From NCBI GenBank assembly GCA_905215015.1, contig CAJMOS010000120.1:1-8173 (forward strand): 8,173 nucleotides of DNA. Reading direction: 5' to 3'. Under the pieces are notes generated by a model. The model made no database searches. It was not told the DNA's origin and saw only the letters and a list, made by a program, of their open reading frames with translations. This document shows positions 1 to 5,765 of the stretch, piece after piece. Source of the DNA: an uncultured bacterium (lineage in GTDB: Bacteria > Spirochaetota > Spirochaetia > Sphaerochaetales > Sphaerochaetaceae). Numbering within the stretch: the first letter of the stretch is position 1; the number at the start of each line of letters is the position of its first letter. The translations under genes and the position numbers were made by a program.

Positions 1-135
1 CGCTTGGGCAACCACCGCTTCGGCCACCGGACTTGCAGGGACGCTTTTCCCCACCTGCGTATCCGCCTTTTTCCCACAACTGACGGCAAGCAAGGCAAGA
101 GCCGACGCCAGGACAAACGCACACATCCGTTTCAT
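1..135 (-). CDS. Lipoprotein, N-terminus only (partial at left edge)
   Basis: Only the first 45 codons lie in the window, so the function cannot be read. The protein starts MKRM, has a hydrophobic run, and reaches a lipobox LAVSC at residues 16-20. This predicts cleavage before Cys20 and lipid anchoring. The mature end, CGKKADTQVG, is polar and flexible. A GAGGTGATG stretch directly upstream provides a ribosome binding site. The mature start CGKK is also found in the next lipoprotein upstream (202-1497), which is encoded on the same strand. The two may be tandem paralogues or may simply share a signal-peptide pattern. I am fairly sure of the lipoprotein call from the signal alone; there is no evidence on role. 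Confidence 0.75.
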   Translation of the reverse strand, partial: MKRMCAFVLASALALLAVSCGKKADTQVGKSVPASPVAEAVVAQA

Positions 136-159
136 CACATCACCTCATCCGACATATGC

Positions 160-183
160 GCCGCACCCATCGCTGGGTGCGGC
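160..183 (-). other. Hairpin between two lipoprotein genes, no U-tract
   Basis: A perfect 10-bp inverted repeat, GCCGCACCCA / TGGGTGCGGC, has a 4-base loop that reads GCGA (a GNRA tetraloop) in the minus-strand transcript. It begins 18 bases after the stop codon of the 431-residue lipoprotein and lies before the start of the next lipoprotein. No run of U follows it, so it is not a classic intrinsic terminator. It could block 3' exonucleases, cause partial termination, or set different levels of the two lipoproteins. Confidence 0.5.
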
Positions 184-201
184 ACGGCAAGAAGAGAAGT
201 C

Positions 202-1497
202 TCAGTCAACCACAGTGACCGATTTCACATCCGAAGCTTTGACAGAGGCCAGATCCCCATCGGCCACGGTCCTGGTGCTCCCGTCAAGGGCGGTCACCTG
301 GAAATCGTTGCCTTGGGTACCGGAAGCCGAAAGCAGGTCTGCAAGCGAGGCGTCCCCTGCAGTTGCGACAAAGGCGACATCTCCGGCTACAACCTTGGAT
401 ACGCCCATGAGCGCGTCCCCACTCTCTCCTTTGACCTGGTGCTCCTTCAGCAACGCGTAGGAATCGCTCTTCTTCAGGTAGATCAGGCGCCTGTCGGCAA
501 TCTCGCTGGCGGCGAATGTCTCATCTCCCGCCTCGCTGGTAACCGTGACAGTCTCCGGAACAAGTCCATAGCTTGCAGCCAACGTACCAAGGACATAGCC
601 TTTGTAGTAGGAGCCGGCCACATTCCCGAGATGGGAGGCTTCGTTTCCATAAACGCCCTTGGCGTTCTGGGCGACCACCAGGTGGGCGATTCCCTCATCC
701 AGCGGCCCGAGCGTGGAACTCATGCCTCCAGCGGCGATATCCCGGACATTCTCGACGACCGTCTGCCCGAAAACCGCATCGATCTTGTCAGGCGCGGTTT
801 TTACCAACTTGCCCTCACAGAAAGCGTTCTCGTCGATGGTGGTCTTGGTTCCGTCGACGTCATAGACGTCATAGCTGTTGGCGCCGGCGAGATACATGTT
901 CTCGTTCATGTCGAAGAGGCTCTCTAGCGCAATCTCGTCAAAGGGGACGAAAATCAGCGCCTCGGGACCATCGACCATATATATTTTATAATTGCAGTCA
1001 TAGGTCGCGCTCTGCCCCTTGCCGGTGAAAACGTCAAACTTCTGGCTTTCGTCATCCTTCATGAAGGTGACGTATTTGTCGACAACCAGGCGGCTTGCCC
1101 CTTTCGCATAGGGAGCGCTGTCCAGATACGGGTCTCCAAAGGTGCCGGTGGCAAAAACCGTGTCGGCTTCCGGCTGCCACCAGAAGTTGTCCTCGACGAT
1201 CTCCTTCAAGCTGAAACCTTTCTTCCACTCACGGGCATTGTAGCACTGGTCTACGGCATCCTGGCCTTTGAGCGCGCTGGCAATCGGATAGACGGTCGCC
1301 GGGCCCTGGACTTCCTTTTTCGCAGGAGCTTCAGGCGCTGGAGCCGGGGCAGGGGCCGGAAGAGAGGAAATGGTCGGCTGCGGCGCGGGTTGGGCGGCAG
1401 ATTGTGGCGCTGGTGTCGCGGCCTGCTTTTTCCCACAGCCCGCAAGCAATGCGGCGACGCACAGTGCGAATGTCATATAGGTATACTTTTTTTTCAT
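202..1497 (-). CDS. Lipoprotein of unknown function, 431 aa
   Basis: I do not recognise this protein. It has a lipoprotein signal: MKKKYTYM, a hydrophobic run, and the lipobox LLAGC at residues 17-21, so lipid attachment at Cys21 is expected. Residues about 25-60 are a low-complexity linker rich in Pro and Ala, typical of a spacer holding a domain away from the membrane. A folded-looking region from about 65 to 310 holds WW at 106-107 and scattered cysteines (85, 168, 227). The C-terminal 115 residues are rich in Val, Thr, Ala and Asp and look beta-rich, with two loosely similar stretches (VTVTSEAGD near 317 and VTALDG near 401). The start is supported by AAAGGGG about 7 bases before the ATG. 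It is transcribed away from the ABC importer genes, so a functional link is not implied. A remote ligand-binding or redox-type domain is possible but unsupported. Confidence 0.85.
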   Translation of the reverse strand: MKKKYTYMTFALCVAALLAGCGKKQAATPAPQSAAQPAPQPTISSLPAPAPAPAPEAPAKKEVQGPATVYPIASALKGQDAVDQCYNAREWKKGFSLKEIVEDNFWWQPEADTVFATGTFGDPYLDSAPYAKGASRLVVDKYVTFMKDDESQKFDVFTGKGQSATYDCNYKIYMVDGPEALIFVPFDEIALESLFDMNENMYLAGANSYDVYDVDGTKTTIDENAFCEGKLVKTAPDKIDAVFGQTVVENVRDIAAGGMSSTLGPLDEGIAHLVVAQNAKGVYGNEASHLGNVAGSYYKGYVLGTLAASYGLVPETVTVTSEAGDETFAASEIADRRLIYLKKSDSYALLKEHQVKGESGDALMGVSKVVAGDVAFVATAGDASLADLLSASGTQGNDFQVTALDGSTRTVADGDLASVKASDVKSVTVVD

Positions 1498-1507
1498 GCA
1501 GTTACCC

Positions 1508-1534
1508 CTTTGAAAGAACCACTAGTTCTCAAAG
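1508..1534 (-). promoter_or_regulatory. Leader hairpin touching the lipoprotein ribosome binding site
   Basis: In the minus-strand leader of the 431-residue lipoprotein gene, a 6-bp stem (CTTTGA / TCAAAG) is followed, after a 2-base bulge, by a 4-bp stem (GAAC / GTTC) around a 5-base loop. The 3' arm runs into the AAAGGGG ribosome binding site at about 1505-1511, and the ATG follows at 1497. Pairing of this arm would partly hide the ribosome binding site. The pairing is read directly; a regulatory role is inference. Confidence 0.35.
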
Positions 1535-1586
1535 ATTAAAGTCTTTACATCAAAAAGTGAAGAGTTTCCATGCAAAAAATAGAGAA

Positions 1587-1618
1587 TTGCATGCATGAAT
1601 ATGCAACCACGTTGTGGT
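1587..1618. repeat. Short inverted repeats in the divergent intergenic region
   Basis: Two adjoining dyads lie between the divergent lipoprotein and importer genes. One is TTGCAT (1587-1592) with ATGCAA (1601-1606); the other is ACCAC-GTT-GTGGT (1606-1618). A further TGCAA copy lies at 1571. They sit about 50-80 bases upstream of the importer promoter and could be operator sites for a regulator serving one or both directions. In AT-rich DNA such short dyads also occur by chance. The rest of 1498-1716 shows no gene, no T-box and no riboswitch fold that I can identify. Confidence 0.3.
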
Positions 1619-1667
1619 ATCCGACTTCACGGTTTCAATTTGGCCAATTGTTTCTACAAATAGTATC

Positions 1668-1696
1668 TTGACAACGATTGTGTTTCTTCGTAAAGT
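1668..1696 (+). promoter_or_regulatory. Sigma-70-type promoter for the first binding-protein gene
   Basis: A consensus -35 box TTGACA (1668-1673) is separated by exactly 17 bases from a -10-like TAAAGT (1691-1696). Transcription would start near 1703, and the AGAGG ribosome binding site lies at 1705-1709 ahead of the ATG at 1717. The mRNA leader would then be only about 14 bases long, leaving no room for a leader riboswitch or T-box downstream of this promoter. Confidence 0.65.
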
Positions 1697-1716
1697 AACA
1701 CTCAAGAGGTTCACCA

Positions 1717-2733
1717 ATGAAAAAAACATTCATCGCGAGTTTCGCGCTTTTTGCTATCGCTTCCATGGCCTTCGCCCAGGGAACGAGGGAGACCGCCGCA
1801 GCGGGTGCCACCCAGAAAACGTATGTCGTCGGTATCTCGAAGATGATGAGCCATCCGGCTCTGGACGCCATCGAGCAGGGTATCATGGACTACCTTGCGA
1901 CGACTGACCTCTCCATCACCTATGACAGGCAGAACTGCAACGGGGATGTCTCTACCGCCATCTCCATCGCGCAGAAATTCAAGGACTCCAAGTGCGATGC
2001 CGTCGTCGGCATCGCCACTCCTCCAGCCCAAGCCCTCGCCACCACCTTCAAGGACATCCCTGTGGTGTTCAGCGGCGTCACCGACCCGCTCTCCGCCGGA
2101 CTGATCGCCGATTACGACCACCAGACCGAGACCAATGTCTGCGGTGCCAGCGACAAGAGCCCCCAGAAGGAACAGCTCGAGATGTTCTTCAAGGCGACCA
2201 ACATCAAGACGATGGGCATGGTCTACACCGCCAGCGAGGCAAACGGCGTCTACCAGATGGAGGTCGCCAAGCAGGTCTGCGAGGCAAACGGCATCATCTT
2301 CGTCGGCGCCGCGGTGCAGAACAGCAGCGAGGTGAAGATGGCCGCGCAGTCGATCATCGACCGTGTCGACGGCATGTATGTCGCCATCGACAACACGGTT
2401 GTCAGCGCGATCGCCAGCGTCGACGAGGTCTGCTACGCCGCAAAGAAGCCGTTGTTCAACTCCGACACCACTTCCAGCGAGGGCACCAATTTCTTCATGA
2501 GCTCCTCCTTCAACTACTACAACCATGGGTATGAGTCGGGCAAGATCGTCGAGAGGGTGCTGCGAGGCGAAAAACCGAAGGACATCGGCGCCGTCTTCTT
2601 CACCGACATGAAGCTGATGGACCTGATCTTCAACCTGGACAGCGCCAGCTACCTCGGCATCGAGATTCCGGCAGACCTTCTGGCACAAGCCAACTATGTG
2701 GTCAAGGATGGCAAGACGATAGAGAACCGCTGA
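1717..2733 (+). CDS. ABC importer substrate-binding protein 1 (TrpX-like family)
   Basis: This is a periplasmic substrate-binding protein of the ABC_sub_bind / COG2984 type, 338 residues, which captures a small solute for the permease and ATPase encoded downstream. It has a signal peptide (MKKTFI, hydrophobic run, AFA before Gln21) and no lipobox cysteine, so it is probably free in the periplasm. Family landmarks are SHPALDAIEQG near 45-55, GIATPPAQA near 98-106, IPVVFSGVTDP near 114-124, SEANGVYQM near 173-181 and DNTVVSA near 225-231. The start is supported by AGAGG 7 bases upstream and by the strong promoter at 1668-1696. It is a clear paralogue of the next gene; by eye about half the aligned residues match, including the 15-residue block SEVKMAAQSIIDRVD. 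It contains no tryptophan and five cysteines, the latter unusual for an exported protein. Some relatives (TrpX) are predicted tryptophan binders; the substrate here is unproven. Confidence 0.92.
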   Translation: MKKTFIASFALFAIASMAFAQGTRETAAAGATQKTYVVGISKMMSHPALDAIEQGIMDYLATTDLSITYDRQNCNGDVSTAISIAQKFKDSKCDAVVGIATPPAQALATTFKDIPVVFSGVTDPLSAGLIADYDHQTETNVCGASDKSPQKEQLEMFFKATNIKTMGMVYTASEANGVYQMEVAKQVCEANGIIFVGAAVQNSSEVKMAAQSIIDRVDGMYVAIDNTVVSAIASVDEVCYAAKKPLFNSDTTSSEGTNFFMSSSFNYYNHGYESGKIVERVLRGEKPKDIGAVFFTDMKLMDLIFNLDSASYLGIEIPADLLAQANYVVKDGKTIENR

Positions 2734-2763
2734 CCGGGACAAAACATCCTTTCCTCCTTCTTT

Positions 2764-2827
2764 CCGGGCGTGTATGCATGACTAGTGGATTTTTATTCAT
2801 AGTTTTGTATACACGCTCGGTTTCTTT
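2764..2827 (+). terminator. Long hairpin terminator after binding-protein gene 1
   Basis: CCGGGCGTGTAT (2764-2775) pairs with ATACACGCTCGG (2809-2820) with one G-U pair. Pairing continues inward through 2776-2784 with 2800-2808, broken by one T/T mismatch. This makes about 20 pairs around a 15-base loop. TTTCTTT follows at 2821-2827. It lies 30 bases after the stop codon, as expected for intrinsic termination. The right arm also overlaps the proposed -35 region of the next gene's promoter. Confidence 0.7.
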
Positions 2828-2837
2828 GTGCTATACT
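2808..2837 (+). promoter_or_regulatory. Promoter for the second binding-protein gene
   Basis: A good -10 box TATACT (2832-2837) is preceded by TG one base away (TGCTATACT, 2829-2837), the extended -10 form. A weak -35-like TATACA lies at 2808-2813 with an 18-base gap. Predicted transcription starts near 2844, giving a leader of about 39 bases with GGAGG at 2868-2872. The second binding protein can thus be transcribed independently of the first. Confidence 0.55.
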
Positions 2838-2882
2838 TCGCTCAATATTGTTGTTGTCAAACACAATGGAGGCATTTGAATC

Positions 2883-3890
2883 ATGAAAAAACAGTTGCTT
2901 GCGTGTGCGATGGCTCTTCTCGCCTCGCTTCCGCTTATCGCTGGCGGCCAGTCCGAAGGAACCGCCCAGCAGAGTTCCGGAGAAAAAGTCTACAAGATCG
3001 GCGTATCCAAGTTGCTGCCCCATCCGGCGCTCGACAAGGTCGAGCAGGGCCTGCAGGATTATCTCGCCACGACCGACCTGAAGGTCTCCTTCGACCTGCA
3101 GAACGCGAACGGCGACATCTCCACGGTCAATTCCATCTCCCAGAAGTTCAAGAGCGACAAGGACGACCTGGTGGTCGGCATCGCCACCCCGAGCGCCCAG
3201 TCGCTTGCCAACACCTTCAGCGACATCCCGGTCGTCTACTCTGCCGTCACCGACCCCAACCAGGCTGGACTCAACACCGGCCTGGTCTGCGGTGTCTCCG
3301 ACATGAACTCGGTCGAGAGCCAGATCCAGCTGCTTGCCAAGGTGACCAACGCGAAGACGATCGGCAACATCTACTGCTCCAGCGAGGCCAACGGCGTCGT
3401 GCAGATGGAGCAGGCAAAGGCCGCTTGCGAGAAGCTTGGCGTGGCATTCGTCGGTGTCGCCGTCAACAACACCAGCGAGGTCAAGATGGCCGCCCAGTCG
3501 ATCATCGATCGTGTCGACGCTATCTATATCGCCACCGACAACGCCGTCATCAGCGCTTTCCCTGCCATCGACGAGGTCTGCAACAAGGCCGGAAAGGGAC
3601 TTTTCTCCAGCGACCCGTCCGTCGCTCCTGACTCGAACTTCCTGATTGCCTGGGGCTGCGATTACTACGCCATCGGCATCAATACCGGCAAGGTGATCAA
3701 GCAGTGTCTGAAGGGAACCGATCCCCGCACCATCGGCGACAACGGCGCGGTCTACATGACCAACACCAGCGACATCGAGCTGTGGCTCAACCTGGACCAG
3801 GCGAAGAAGCTCGGCTACACCTTCAGCGACGACGTGCTCAAGGATGCCGCTGTCCTCATCCAGGATGGCAAGCAGGTATCCAAGAAATAA
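2883..3890 (+). CDS. ABC importer substrate-binding protein 2 (TrpX-like family)
   Basis: This second periplasmic binding protein, 335 residues, belongs to the same family as its upstream neighbour. The signal peptide ends near LPLIAGGQSEG (residues 16-26). No lipobox cysteine is present; Cys8 lies inside the hydrophobic run. Family landmarks are PHPALDKVEQG at 46-56, GIATPSAQS at 99-107, IPVVYSAVTDP at 115-125, SSEANGVVQM at 166-175 and TDNAVISA at 218-225. Compared with protein 1 it lacks about seven residues between the AGL and VCG motifs (near 128-137), in a loop close to the family's cleft. It has only two tryptophans (257 and 301). The ATG has GGAGG 10 bases upstream. With its own promoter before it and a terminator after it, it is probably made in large amounts. 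It probably shares the downstream permease and ATPase with protein 1 but may bind a different or modified ligand; that is inference. Confidence 0.92.
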   Translation: MKKQLLACAMALLASLPLIAGGQSEGTAQQSSGEKVYKIGVSKLLPHPALDKVEQGLQDYLATTDLKVSFDLQNANGDISTVNSISQKFKSDKDDLVVGIATPSAQSLANTFSDIPVVYSAVTDPNQAGLNTGLVCGVSDMNSVESQIQLLAKVTNAKTIGNIYCSSEANGVVQMEQAKAACEKLGVAFVGVAVNNTSEVKMAAQSIIDRVDAIYIATDNAVISAFPAIDEVCNKAGKGLFSSDPSVAPDSNFLIAWGCDYYAIGINTGKVIKQCLKGTDPRTIGDNGAVYMTNTSDIELWLNLDQAKKLGYTFSDDVLKDAAVLIQDGKQVSKK

Positions 3891-3898
3891 CCGAAACA

Positions 3899-3907
3899 TG
3901 CTACACT
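3899..3907 (+). promoter_or_regulatory. Possible extended -10 promoter inside the operon
   Basis: TGCTACACT matches the extended -10 pattern and differs by one base from TGCTATACT in the promoter of binding-protein gene 2. I see no convincing -35 box. A start near 3914 would fall inside the left arm of the following terminator, so transcripts from here would lack a complete hairpin and would reach the permease freely. This is tentative. Confidence 0.25.
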
Positions 3908-3908
3908 G

Positions 3909-3937
3909 TGCCGTCGGGCGATACCGACGGCATTTTT
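3909..3937 (+). terminator. Internal hairpin terminator between binding protein 2 and permease
   Basis: GCCGTCGG (3910-3917) and CCGACGGC (3924-3931) form a perfect 8-bp GC-rich stem with a 6-base loop, extended by a flanking T-A pair and followed by ATTTTT (3932-3937). The permease ribosome binding site begins only a few bases later at about 3940. The likely role is partial termination, so that binding proteins outnumber permease and ATPase, a common arrangement in ABC importers. Confidence 0.75.
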
Positions 3938-3949
3938 CATGAGGTACAT

Positions 3950-4885
3950 ATGGTAGAAGGTATTTTTGTCGATGGGCTCATTTTTGGCGTCATGGTGCTG
4001 GGAATCCTCATCTCGTTCCGCATCATGGACATGGCGGACCTGACCTGCGACGGCAGTGTCGCCACGGGAGCCGCCATCTGCGCGGTCTGCATCACCAAGG
4101 GCATGCCCATCATCGTCGCTATGTTGCTCGCGTTCGTCGGCGGCGCGCTCTGCGGTCTGGTGACCGCGGAAATCCACAACCGGTTGCACATCCCAGGCCT
4201 GCTCGCAAGCATCCTCACCATGACGATGCTCTACTCGATCAACCTGCGCGTCTTGGGCAACAAGGCAAACCTGCCGCTCCTGCGGATCAACACGCTCTAC
4301 ACCTACCTGCCCAAATGGTTCAGCTTCCTGCCCAGCGAGTATGCCTCGCTGCTTGGCACCATCCTGTTGGTGCTGCTGGTCAAGGGCCTGTTCGATCTCT
4401 TCTTCCGCACCGACCTTGGCATCGCCATCGGAGCGATGGGGAGCAACGAGCAGATGGTCATCAGCCAGGGCATGAATCCAGCCTTGCTGAAAGACATCGG
4501 CTTCTGCCTGTCCAACGGCCTGATCGGGCTTTCCGGCGCCATGCTCGCCCAATACCAGGGCTTCGCTGACGCGAACCTTGGCCAGGGCATGGTCGTCCAG
4601 GGACTGGCCGGCATCATGCTCGGCGAGTTCCTCTTTTCCAGCAACCGCATCGGGCTGATCACGCTACGCGCGCTGCTGGGAGGAATCATCTACAAGGCGT
4701 TGATGTTCTTCGGGCGCAAGTATGGCTACCTGATCCACATCACTCCGAACGACTTCAAGCTGTTGACCGGAATCCTCGTCATCGTCAGCCTCTATGTGGC
4801 CGAAATGCGGAGCCGCGCCTCCCAGAGTGGAGCCAAGAAGAAGGCGCTCGAGCGCCAGGCGAAAAAGGAGGCCGACAATGCTTGA
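3950..4885 (+). CDS. ABC importer permease, LivH-like (COG4120 type)
   Basis: This is an inner-membrane permease of the branched-chain-amino-acid-type superfamily (BPD_transp_2), 311 residues. It forms the channel for the solute delivered by the upstream binding proteins. It shows about eight or nine hydrophobic segments (roughly 5-22, 36-50, 53-73, 83-100, 132-152, 182-202, 214-230, 240-255, 271-285) and a basic, Lys-rich cytoplasmic tail from about 287. The N-terminal motif R-x-x-D-x-x-DLT-x-DGS (residues 24-36) is characteristic of this permease family. I chose the ATG at 3950 because it places this motif at the usual distance from the start and has TGAGGT at 3940-3945; the 4-base spacing is a little short. 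The frame is open further upstream, but that part overlaps binding protein 2 and the terminator. Its end overlaps the ATPase start by 8 bases, implying translational coupling. Confidence 0.9.
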   Translation: MVEGIFVDGLIFGVMVLGILISFRIMDMADLTCDGSVATGAAICAVCITKGMPIIVAMLLAFVGGALCGLVTAEIHNRLHIPGLLASILTMTMLYSINLRVLGNKANLPLLRINTLYTYLPKWFSFLPSEYASLLGTILLVLLVKGLFDLFFRTDLGIAIGAMGSNEQMVISQGMNPALLKDIGFCLSNGLIGLSGAMLAQYQGFADANLGQGMVVQGLAGIMLGEFLFSSNRIGLITLRALLGGIIYKALMFFGRKYGYLIHITPNDFKLLTGILVIVSLYVAEMRSRASQSGAKKKALERQAKKEADNA

Positions 4886-5666
4886 AATCAAGCACCTCAC
4901 AAAGGTTTTCTATCCGGGCACGGTCAACGAGAAGACTGCCCTGGAGAACGTGAGCCTGACGGTCAACGACGGCGATGTCATCTGCGTCATCGGCTCCAAC
5001 GGTAGCGGAAAGAGCACGCTGTTCAACCTGATCAGCGGCACCTACCCGGTGACCAGCGGCGAGATTCTCCTGAACGGCAAGAACATCACCCACATGCCCG
5101 AGTACCGCAGGGCCTTCACCATCGGCCGCATCTTCCAGGACCCGACCAAGGGTACGGCGGCAAGCATGTCGATCGCGGACAACATGATTACCGCTTCGAC
5201 CAAAGGAATGAAGGGGCTCCGCCGAAGCCTGAACAAGGCGAAGAAGGAGGAATTCGCCAAACTGCTCGAGCCGATCGGGCTTTCCAAGCGGCTGGAGGAC
5301 AACGTCGGGCTGCTCTCCGGTGGACAGAGACAGGCGCTGACGTTGCTGATGACGGTCATGAGCAAACCCCAGCTGATTCTGCTTGACGAGCACACCGCGG
5401 CCCTTGACCCTCGCAACGCCCAAATCGTCATGGACCTGACCACCCAGTACATCACCCAGTACAACCTGACCGCGCTGATGGTCACCCACAACATGGAGTT
5501 CGCCATCAACTACGGCAACCGTCTGGTCATGATGGATGACGGGCAGATCGTGCTGGACATCCACGGCGAGGAGAAGAAGCGGCTGACTGTCTCCAAGCTG
5601 GTCAAGCTCTTCAGGACCGTACGCAACAAGGAGTATGACGACGACGAGGGATTGCTCACCAAGTGA
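4878..5666 (+). CDS. ABC importer ATP-binding protein (COG1101 type)
   Basis: This cytoplasmic ATPase, 262 residues, powers the adjacent permease. All ABC motifs are intact: Walker A GSNGSGKST at 39-47, Q-loop FQDP with Gln87, signature LSGGQ at 146-150, Walker B LILLDE at 166-171 and switch histidine His204 in VTHN. The glutamate after the Walker B aspartate is Glu171, so it should be hydrolytically active. The start ATG at 4878 has AAGGAGG 6 bases upstream and overlaps the permease stop. The C-terminal section (about 230-246, ending LTVSKLVKLF) fits the subfamily linked to COG2984/COG4120 importers. It has no tryptophan. The acidic tail EYDDDEG is a local feature. It is the last gene of the operon, followed by a strong terminator. 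Confidence 0.95.
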   Translation: MLEIKHLTKVFYPGTVNEKTALENVSLTVNDGDVICVIGSNGSGKSTLFNLISGTYPVTSGEILLNGKNITHMPEYRRAFTIGRIFQDPTKGTAASMSIADNMITASTKGMKGLRRSLNKAKKEEFAKLLEPIGLSKRLEDNVGLLSGGQRQALTLLMTVMSKPQLILLDEHTAALDPRNAQIVMDLTTQYITQYNLTALMVTHNMEFAINYGNRLVMMDDGQIVLDIHGEEKKRLTVSKLVKLFRTVRNKEYDDDEGLLTK

Positions 5667-5695
5667 TGAACCACGGCTTTCCTTCAGATTCCTTT

Positions 5696-5725
5696 CAAGC
5701 GCCTTTCCGAGGCGCTTGTTTTTTT
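5696..5725 (+). terminator. Intrinsic terminator at the end of the importer operon
   Basis: CAAGCGCCT (5696-5704) and AGGCGCTTG (5710-5718) form a perfect 9-bp stem with a 5-base loop, followed by seven T (5719-5725). It sits 30 bases after the ATPase stop codon. On the opposite strand a run of A precedes the hairpin and no T-run follows, so it works for plus-strand transcription only. Confidence 0.92.
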
Positions 5726-5765
5726 CTGATCGCCGAGCGGTTCCTGACGATGGCAAACATCGAAA

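Noticed and set aside
4..927. 307-codon plus-strand open frame opposite the lipoprotein genes
   Set aside because: It spans two lipoprotein genes and the hairpin between them, has no ribosome binding site, and its product is unlike any exported or cytoplasmic family I know.
1498..1716. Tryptophan T-box or riboswitch upstream of the importer
   Set aside because: The promoter at 1668-1696 leaves a leader of about 14 bases. No specifier hairpin, antiterminator or terminator is visible in this gap.
1711..2742. 343-codon minus-strand open frame opposite binding-protein gene 1
   Set aside because: It mirrors the codon periodicity of the real gene. Its Asp/Val/Gly/His-rich product has no recognisable family, and it has no credible start context.
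2793..3899. 368-codon minus-strand open frame opposite binding-protein gene 2
   Set aside because: It has the same kind of low-complexity composition as the frame opposite gene 1. Both are shadows of two paralogous, high-GC genes rather than a conserved antisense protein.
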